NCBI GenBank assembly: GCA_030062745.1
Contig: CP099849.1
Span: 10,018,144-10,082,143, forward strand
Reading direction: 5' to 3'
Source of the DNA: Capitulum mitella
Lineage: Eukaryota; Arthropoda; Thecostraca; Pollicipedomorpha; Pollicipedidae
Length of the DNA stretch: 64,000 nucleotides
The notes under the pieces are model-generated. The model was not told the DNA's origin and did no database searches. It saw nothing but the letters and a program-made list of their open reading frames with translations. Made by a program: the position numbers and the translations under genes. The first letter of the stretch is position 1. Each line of letters begins with the position of its first letter. Below are positions 56,351 to 64,000 of the stretch, one piece after another.

Positions 56351-57721
56351 ACGAATTTATCTATAGGCAGTCTGTCCCATGAGGTCTTTGTTAGCTGCAA
56401 GCCGGTTTAGCGTTAATGGCCCACGGCAATAATGATGCTTCGCTAAGAAACGACACGAGCAAATCGTTCTAGATCGAGGGGGGATAACCTTCACGGCATC
56501 CTTGAAGGTTAAATAAAAGGTGTGACATAGCTGAAGAACCTTGCAGACAGTCTTCAATGTACGCCGGCCCTTGTGTGCTCAGCAGTCAAGCCACTTTCAC
56601 TGATGCCACGCCTTCTTCCTTGTACCCCCTCCCACCTGCCTCTGCACTGACGCTAGAAGCATTTTTTTTTTTTAATCCGAGGCGCCCCCCCAGTCAATTT
56701 TTTGGGAACCGCCGTACTTTTGAGCCTCACAGGCCAAGTGCGTGGGCGTTGTGGCCTTCAGAAAGCAAAATTAAGCTTTCGTTGAAAAATTCTCCTTGCA
56801 GTCCGCTTTTGTGGTTATTGGGAGCGACTAACTTCCCATGGGTCTCACCGCTTCAAAGACTGCAGCTATGACAACTAGCTATAACAGCCATAACAAAGAC
56901 AGCACCTACAGGTCCGATGGGGTTGTCGATATCTCATCGCGGCCATTCGAAAAACGGAACACTTAGGCAAGGATGGGATTCGAAGTCAAGCCCTTGGGAA
57001 GTGAAATCCGAGACATTGCCACATGAGCCAGTTAGCGTGTTTGCTCTGGATATTTCGGTTCGCGGGTCGTGGTGCACGGTGCGCTTGATATGGAGGAGTA
57101 ACCGTCTGCTTACCTTGGCACCTGTGAGCCATTTTTCTCCCTTCTACCCGCCGTTGACTCGCACTGGTCGTGGGACTGAATGGCCATTTCATTTCACATT
57201 TTATTATGTACCAATGTAGCGCAATAAGAATGCGCATGTTAATGCAATAAGTACAAAGACATATTAATGAGGACTCATTTTCCACTCTGTACAGCTTTCG
57301 CCGTCTTCGGTTTTGGTGTATGTAAGCAGTGCAATTTTCTTTCATGCAGTGCTCCCGCAAACCGTGATGTTGGTATGTAAATTTTTTTTCGTTTTACCCA
57401 AGTTGTAGCCTAAATGATATAATGCCGAGGTCGCTCATTGTGAAAGAAATATAATCTGGAGACGGGCGTATCGTTCTTACAACGTATTATATATGTATGC
57501 CTATACGCCTACTTGCTAGGCGCTTGTGCATGTATGCACGCATACAGACATATTGTATCCCAGATATTTTTATTTTTAGCCTTTCTTGCATCCTTTTATT
57601 TTACCGGTGATGAGGGCCCATTGCCAACAAAAGGGGGCTTAAGCCGTTTGAGGGACCTCTGAGAAGTTGTTTGCCCCTACCGGCAGAGGCAAAGGGGGTT
57701 CGGGGGGCCCGGCCTTCCCCT
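56351..57721. other. Mostly unassigned; tRNA-like segment inside
   Basis: Open frames (56557-56871, 56917-57360) have no recognised domain. A tRNA-like segment lies at 56966-57036. 57590-57720 holds G/C-rich DNA before the family 2 element. Confidence 0.35.
56966..57036 (-). repeat. tRNA-like segment, probable SINE head or tRNA pseudogene
   Basis: The minus strand reads TGGCTCATGTGG (A-box-like) then, 35 bp on, GACTTCGAATCCC (a good B-box/T-loop match). The acceptor stem does not close and the anticodon arm is poor, so a functional tRNA is unlikely. It may be a tRNA-derived SINE promoter. Confidence 0.45.
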
Positions 57722-58954
57722 TTAACCTGCGCACGACCCTCGGTCGGTTACGATCATGCGCGACTGGGGGGGGGGCAGTTGGCCGCCCCCCTCTAACTCA
57801 CGAACGGTTGGTCGCACGATAAAAATAAGCACATCGTTGGGAAGTCTGTGACGAGTGGAGATCGAAACAGGTCTCATTTTTTTAGTTTTAGACAACATGT
57901 AAGCAATTTACGTCCTATATATGTTTTCTCATAGCCGACTGCATCAGACCGAGAAACGGCCTGAATCTCAAGGGTTGTGACTAATAACGCATAGGTAAAG
58001 GCACCAGCGCACAGGTGAAGGTCCGTAAATGCCGATACACATCTAATTTCTCAGATTTGTTCGATATATACGCCGAAACGTCGAGTTAAAGACAAGGCAA
58101 TTTTCACGGCGGCTGTCGGCGTGCGCCGCAGCCGTACGCAGTAAGAAACTGATGGACACTAATTTTAGCGTTCTTCTATTTTGCGCAAAAAAGCCCGTCC
58201 ATCTGAATTTTATTGGTCTTAGTGATTCTTGTGATGGTTTTTCATGCTTGAATTTTAGAACAAATTAATTAATTACCAACCTACACAATTGACGGAGCTT
58301 TATTTGCGACAGCCTGTTTATTTCCAAAATATGCGATTTTTTCAAACTTTTTTTTAGGTTCCTGGTATTACTTACGTCTGTGCAAGCCAGTTCTGCCATT
58401 TTCTACCCATTCTGAGTAATTCATTGCTGATTTTGACGGCGATACATTTTGGCTCTCTACAGTTATTCGTGACCTGACCTCAGGTCAATGTCTGGAAGTC
58501 ATTGATACTTTGCCCAATGACGGTAATTAGATGTCCGCTTTACTTTACACAAAAAATGTTATGAAATATGCCGTCAATTTCCGAAAAGAACGACGACATG
58601 TCTTAAAAATGAGTTTGACCTTAGGTCAATGACCCGGAAAATTCCGACAAGTCTGAGATAGCAGGTTTGTTGCATCTATTGAGGTCGCTAATTCCTGAAA
58701 GTATTTTTGTGATATCTTGTTTTGCGAAAGAGTTACAGGGCGTTAAATGTTTTTGGACATAGGGCCGTTTGGCCTGACCTAGGTTAGGCACCTGACCTGA
58801 TATGAGGTCGAGATTTTGACGCAAGGTGTAAAAATGATGAAGCAAAAGGTACACAAAGTTTCGTGGTTCTGTGTTTGTTTGTTCTCTCGCAGTCCCAGGA
58901 AAACCTCGGGGGGGGGGGGCGGTCAACTGCCCCAGCCAGTCGGGGACGGGTTAA
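57722..58954 (+). mobile_element. TTAA family 2 element, intact copy
   Basis: TTAACCTGCGCACGACCCTC (57722) to CAGTCGGGGACGGGTTAA (58954), 1233 bp, with G/C-run hairpins inside both ends (GACTGGGGGG...CCCCCCTCT and CCTCGGGGGG). It serves as the reference for the disrupted and decayed copies. No transposase. The right TTAA is shared with the next element. Confidence 0.8.
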
Positions 58955-60170
58955 CCCTATTCCCGGCAGGGGGGGGCTGAATCCGTCCCCCTCGGGTTTT
59001 TTGCTTGCCAATTCCAGGCTTTTTAAGACAGCTTTACGAAACTTGGTCACTTTTCCTAGCTATTCTTTCTACGCGCAGTGACAAAATTTCATAATTTTAC
59101 TTTGCTCAGGAGCGGAGCCAGGCAACGTTTTTGGGAGGAACCTCATGCCATTTTTGGCCATGTTGAGGGTAAAAGAAAAATGTCTGCCAAAAACAGAGTT
59201 TTTAAGACAGAACTTAGAACTTTCTATGGATGTATAGCTAGATAGTTGGGCAATGTGCAGATGTAATTTTGTTTATCTGAGGCCACTTTACAAGGTCAGG
59301 TCAAGGTCAAAAGTTAAAATTTGCTTTTTTGCAAGAATTTCGGCGTCGTTTTTTCAAATGCAAAATCCGGAACATATATGACGTAGAAGGATGTCCTCTA
59401 CTTGTGTACCAAGTTTTAGCTTGATATCAGGTCGGGTCACTGAGCTATGACCTAAAATGTCAGTGCGCGTACCCTATATTGCAATAGCCATAGAATGAAA
59501 TTTTTGGAATAGAGTGAATTCAAATGACTGAAAACGTTTAAAGATAATATCAAATGCACATGAGATCATTCCAGGGACCCCAAGGTCACTGGAGGTCATT
59601 TAAGGTCAAAGGTCACAAGTCGATCTGAAGAACGCGTGACCAGGACAGTTCCACCTTTTTCATGTCCCTGGCACCGCCTATGCTAACATTATACAAACAT
59701 TGTAATGTGATTTTTACTTCTTTAGCATAGCATGACTAGTAGAAGTCAAAAAAGTGTTTTACCTTTTTTGTTCATTCAGTTATTGGAAAACTAATCCTCC
59801 TATTTTTGAAACCCTGTGAACGCCCATGAATTTTCCCAAAATTTCAGATTTGTGTACCCATGGTAAAAGCCCTATCCATAATCTCTCGATTCATGCCAGT
59901 TTCATTAAAATCTGTCTATAAACAACGGAGTTATAAGAAGTCCAAAAGTAACCCCCCATTTTGACATTTTTGCCCCCTGCGTGCACAAATTTTAAAATTT
60001 GGGAAATTTCTTTTTGTAAAAATGTAGTTCACGTCACGGCAAATCGATTGCCGTTTGTTGCGATGAAATCGGACCAGTGGTTCTCGAGATCTCGGGGGGG
60101 GGGGGGCGAATCCGCCCCCCCCCCTGCCGGGAATCGACCATACCGTCTAGCCCTCCGGGAATAGGGTTAA
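58951..60170 (+). mobile_element. piggyBac-like MITE, family 1 copy D
   Basis: TTAACCCTATTCCCGGCAGG (58951) to GGGAATAGGGTTAA (60170), 1220 bp. AGGTCA-a-AGGTCA at 59603-59615. It starts at the same TTAA that ends the family 2 element, so either it inserted into that element's flanking TTAA or vice versa. Confidence 0.85.
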
Positions 60171-60258
60171 GGCCCAGGTTTTCTATGAAAACGATTGCAC
60201 TTCGTCTGCACAGGAGGCAGTTTTCGTATTATCCCGTTCACACTGAGTTTTCTCCCCT

Positions 60259-60521
60259 CAGGGACATGGCCAGGGGGGCATGGGTGCCATGGCCTCCCTG
60301 AACCATGTAGTCTACGCTGGATGTATAGCGATTTCGTAGGAATACGTTGAAAGTGATCATATATTTGTTGCAAAAGCAAACATTTTATGTTTTCCTGTGC
60401 GTTGAACATGACGTTAATTGCATAAAATTGCTGCTTTTCCAATAAATTTTGTCATATGTTAGTGGCATATGACAAAATTTGACATTTAGGCCCCCTTAGG
60501 AAAATTCTGGCTACGTGCCTG
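60259..60521 (-). mobile_element. Intact family 6 MITE
   Basis: On the minus strand CAGGCACGTAGCCAGAATTT ... to the right end, where the plus strand begins CAGGGACATGGCCAGGGGGG. 263 bp. It includes a near-palindrome ATTTTGTCATATGCCACTAA / GTGGCATATGACAAAAT. It matches 2127-2340 and the half-copies at 38102 and 40235. Non-coding. Confidence 0.65.
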
Positions 60522-61724
60522 CCCCCCAGCAAATGCAGGCTGTGCCCCTGCTTACTCCCATTGGAAAATGCGACGAGCCGTCATTGTGTAATCCCGAATA
60601 TGTTAATAGTAAAACTAGTCCAATTTTTGCCACATTATTGGAGAATCCGTGGTACACTCAAGGTGTGTAGTTGGGTTCCCTTCACTGTATAAAAATTAAG
60701 TTTACCCATGACGAATAATGAAGAATGGGCTCCGGATCCCATGGTCAGAACCTGATCTAGAAAAATTGGGCTTGCTTGGGGTCCTTTAGGAAAACGTTGA
60801 ATGTGTTAAACTCATAAAAGTACTAAATTTACTAGAAGATTATCCGGCAAATTAACAAACGATGTATATCTAACTTTAAAATAAACTATTTGTTTACCTG
60901 CTCACCATGTTACAGAACATTAGTTGCGGAAAACGAGCAATATATCCCCACTCCCAAGGACGGCGGATTACATTTTCGGCCGGGGAGGGGGGGGGGGCAA
61001 GCTCTGTCGGATCAACGGCCTACCTCATTTAGATTACCTTCCCTCCCAACAAAATAACTGAGTTTCGTTCTTGTTTTCTATCGCCCAGTTTTTCACTAAA
61101 TAAACAAACATCTTTCCCAGGCTTTGGCGTTGGTGTACAGTTGTGTTCTCGAAAATTCGTGGATTTTTCAGGTCTGTACCCACTGACATTTTTCAGGTCT
61201 TTGCCCTTGGGCATCCGTCTACATAATGGCGAATGATGCAGACTTCTGTATCTGATGTTGTTTGCGTTTACAATACGAATTCAACATTGTCATAACGTCT
61301 GTTGGTAAACGGTTGAAAGACAGTTTCCTGGCACAACATTAAATTATAACTCGAAGCTCAGTAACAAAGCTCTTACAGACTATCAGGCGAGAACGCAATC
61401 ACTATCTCAAGCGCTTGCCAAAGCGGCTTTGTCTGTCCCACATGCACACATAATGTAATGATGCCAGCACCAAACCTCGGACATAATGGACGGAACCATC
61501 TTGCCAGAGTGTCCACGGGATTAACAATCAGTATCATGCCCAACATCAATACACATGGTATAAAAACAATCTCAACATGCATCAAGCTGAGTGACGTTAA
61601 AAGGACATAGGGCCAATATATAATACATATGATATGATTTTCCCCATAGGACTCATGTCCAATTTCCAAAAAGTGGAGGCCATGGCAGCCCCCTCCCCCT
61701 TTCCCGTGTTCCTATGCCTATGTA
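60522..61724. other. Unassigned stretch
   Basis: A short CCAGCAAATGCAGGCTGTGC fragment near 60527 and a G-run at about 60985 hint at decayed MITEs. No gene supported. The frame 61373-61669 (-) is open without motifs. Confidence 0.3.
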
Positions 61725-62939
61725 TTAACCCTATTCCCGGAGGGCTAGACGGTATGGTCGATTCCCGGCAGGGGGGCCGATTCGGCCCCTCCCTGAGATC
61801 TCGAGAACTACTTGTCCGATTTCGTTGCAACAAACGGCAATCGATTTGCCGTGACGTGAACTACATTTTTATAAAAAGAAATTTTCAAAATTTCGAAATT
61901 TGTGAATACAGGGGGGCAAAAATGTCAAAATGGAGGGTACTTTTGGACCTCTTATAACTCCTTCGTTTATGAACCGATTTCAGTGAAACTGGTATGAATC
62001 GAGAGATTATGGATAGGGCTTTTACCATGGGTCCGCAAATCTGAAATTTTTAGAAAATTCATGGGCGTTCACAGGGTTTCAAAAATAGGAGGATTAATTT
62101 TTCAACAACTGAATGAACAAAAAAGGCAAAAACACTTTTTTGGCTTCTGCTAGTCATGCTATGCCAAAGAAGTACAAATCGTATTGCAATGTTGGTATAA
62201 TGTTAGCATAGGCGGTGCCAGGGACATGAAAAAGGGGGAACTATCATGGTCACACGTTCCTCAGATCAACTTGTGACCTTTGACCTTAAATGACCTCCAG
62301 TGACCTTGGGGTCACCTGGAATGATCTCGTGTGCATCTGATACTATCTGTAAACGTTTTCAATCATCTGAATTCACTCTATTCCAAAAATTTCATTTTAT
62401 GGCTATTGCGATATAAGGTACGGGCACTGACATTTTAGGTCATAGCTCCGTGACCCGACCTGATATCAAGCTGAAACTTCGTACACAAGTAGAGGGTACC
62501 TTTGTACGTCATACATATTCCGGGTTTGGCATTTGAAAAAACATCGCCGAAATTATTGCAAAAAAACAAATTTTGACTTTTGACTTTGACCTGACCTTCT
62601 AAAGTGACCTCAGATAAACAAAATTTGGTGTGCACATTGCTTAACTATTAAGCTATACATCCATATAAATTTTTAAGTTCTAACTTTAAAACTCTGTTTT
62701 TGGCAGACATTTTCCTTTTACCCTCAACATGGCCAAAAATGACCTGAGGTTCCTCCCAAAAACGTTGCCTGGCTCCGCTCCTGAGCAAAGTAGAATTGTG
62801 AAATTTTGTCACAGCGCGTAGAAAGGATAGCTAGGAAAAGTCACCAAGTTTCGTGAAGCTGCGTCAAAAAGCCTGGAATTGGCAAGCAAAAAACCCGAGG
62901 GGGGGCGGATTCCGCCCCCCCTGCCGGGAATAGGGTTAA
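61725..62939 (-). mobile_element. piggyBac-like MITE, family 1 copy E
   Basis: TTAACCCTATTCCCGGAGGG (61725) to CTGCCGGGAATAGGGTTAA (62939), reverse orientation, 1215 bp, with perfect TTAA on both sides. TGACCT-t-TGACCT at 62274-62286 is the same DR1 read on the other strand. Confidence 0.85.
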
Positions 62940-63337
62940 TGCCCACAAAAACGGTTATATTTCTTTCTATTAACGTCACGTATGATACAAAAAGCTGCCA
63001 CGTACACTTGTGCTGATTACTCCTGAAATCATAGCCAGAATCGTCTCGTTTTGTAATGGGCGGCGAGTGCCATTAGATTTAATGACTACCATATCTGAAA
63101 AACTTTGGGATTTATATTTAATTCCGCGATAACAGTTATTGTCTGTCGACGATAATCCCACAATGCCTTTTTTAAAGCGTAAGGTTGATTTTTACGATTT
63201 GTTTAATGCAGTGACAAGAATTTCTGGGGGAAAACATAGTTTCCCCCAGCTGTCAAGTTGAAGGGGTGACCGTCCTTCCTGCCCCCTTTTCCGCCGTCGC
63301 TGCCCCCTCCCCAGCCTCAACTTATTGGTTTCTAATC
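62940..63337. other. Unassigned spacer
   Basis: About 400 bp. A short inverted pair TTTCTGGGGGAAAA / TTTCCCCCAG lies near 63220-63250. Nothing else recognised. Confidence 0.3.
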
Positions 63338-63482
63338 CTGGCGCAGCCAAGGGGGCTACCCCAGGCCCTCATTTGTTGTGACAGCCATTGCACATCGTCT
63401 TTCCAGCAGGCGGTTTTGGGTGATTTCAGTTCAGACTGTGCACGCCCCCCCCCCCCTTAAAAAAATTCTGCCTGCGCCCCTG
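63338..63482 (-). mobile_element. Possible CAGGGGCGCAGG-ended MITE
   Basis: On the minus strand it begins CAGGGGCGCAGGCAGAATTT then poly-T/G-runs. The far end on the plus strand reads CCTGGCGCAGCCAAGGGGG. Termini and length resemble the other CAGG-ended MITEs, but the inverted match is imperfect. Confidence 0.35.
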
Positions 63483-63544
63483 ATTTCTTACACGCCCACT
63501 GCCAGAATCTTTTCTCCCCTCTTGTCTCGATACAGCCCAAGCGG

Positions 63545-63870
63545 CAGCCACGTTTCACGGCGCGGCGGCGGATTGGCCGGGTGACCTGACCCCAGGGCAG
63601 GCGCAGGTGTGTTCTGGTCAGCCTGCCGTCCCGCGCCCGGCGACCGGCCCGACCGGCCGCCTGTGACGTCAGAGTCGTCGCGGCGCCACCTTCCGGTGGG
63701 CGCGTGCGCCGTCCGCCGTCCGACGGCGTGCCGGCACATCGCAGAGAGCGGCGGCGCGGCGAGGAGGCGGTGTCGGGCCGCGTCGTCACCCGAAGACCGC
63801 GAAACTCGCGCCAGTCGGCTGGTTGGGCTGAGACGCCCGTCCGCAGACCGGTGACAGCCAGCGACGCAGG
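63545..63870 (+). promoter_or_regulatory. CpG-island promoter / first-exon-like block
   Basis: GC and CpG rise sharply from about 63540. Visible elements are an inverted CCAAT box (ATTGG, 63572-63576), a perfect CRE TGACGTCA (63664-63671), and a strong donor-like GCGACGCAG|GTGAGCGG with the junction at 63869/63870. This fits a TATA-less promoter with a non-coding or short first exon on the plus strand, belonging to a gene beyond the right edge. No conserved peptide was recognised. Confidence 0.4.
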
Positions 63871-64000
63871 TGAGCGGACCTCGTGCTCCTCAGACATCGA
63901 CCCGCTTCTCTCGGAGGGACAGAGCGTAGCCCAGAGGCGTGACGTCCTCCTGTAACGAAGACGTCTCCGCAGAGTTGTGCGAGCTGTATGGTGCGTTGAT

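Overview
This is a eukaryotic, almost certainly arthropod and probably crustacean, nuclear window. It has low gene density, spliced genes with GT-AG introns, (TTAGG)n arrays (the arthropod telomere motif), many short non-autonomous DNA transposons, and GC-rich coding exons in a background that is AT-richer. Naming a crustacean is inference; arthropod is well supported.

Two genes can be read with confidence. The first is an uninterrupted aromatic-amino-acid-decarboxylase-family gene (34996-36861, +). It keeps the PLP lysine, Asp and loop Tyr, but has Asn where decarboxylases have the cofactor-stacking His. That is the signature of the alpha-methyldopa-hypersensitive / DHPAA-synthase branch. 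Its 3' end runs into an open 21-bp minisatellite. The second is a complete four-exon p23/PTGES3-type HSP90 co-chaperone gene on the minus strand (45335-52069). It was rebuilt from splice sites and phases and has a 29-nt first coding exon.

A degraded copy of a multi-copy arthropod ORF family lies at about 5.3-8.0 kb. It has stops and frameshifts and is split by a TTAA-flanked insertion. A CpG-rich promoter/first-exon-like block lies at the right edge (63.5-63.9 kb), and there is a weaker GC-rich block at the left edge.

Most of the rest is mobile or repetitive DNA. At least four multi-copy families of about 1.0-1.3 kb begin and end at TTAA, with TTAACCC-type inverted ends and no transposase, which is piggyBac-like MITE architecture. 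Family 1 has six copies: 17.6, 22.7, 33.5, 53.9, 58.95 and 61.7 kb. Family 2 copies are at 17.5-20.6, 28.9, 30.2 and 57.7 kb. Family 3 is an inverted pair at 2.5 and 4.3 kb. Family 4 copies are at 11.6 and 42.4 kb. Some copies are nested or share a single TTAA. Other repeats are short CAGGG(G)CGTAGCCAGG-ended MITEs, three foldback elements (16.7, 50.0 and 50.7 kb), an element of about 1.8 kb with long inverted ends (20.8 kb), tRNA-like segments, minisatellites (31, 27, 21 and 15 bp units), (TA)n tracts and a degenerate tandem block at 52.7-56.3 kb.

The two genes have no evident functional link. The clearest unusual structures are in intron 1 of the p23 gene. Two independent foldback elements there each carry a (TTAGG)n array in the loop between their inverted arms, and one has a second palindromic element inserted near its left tip.
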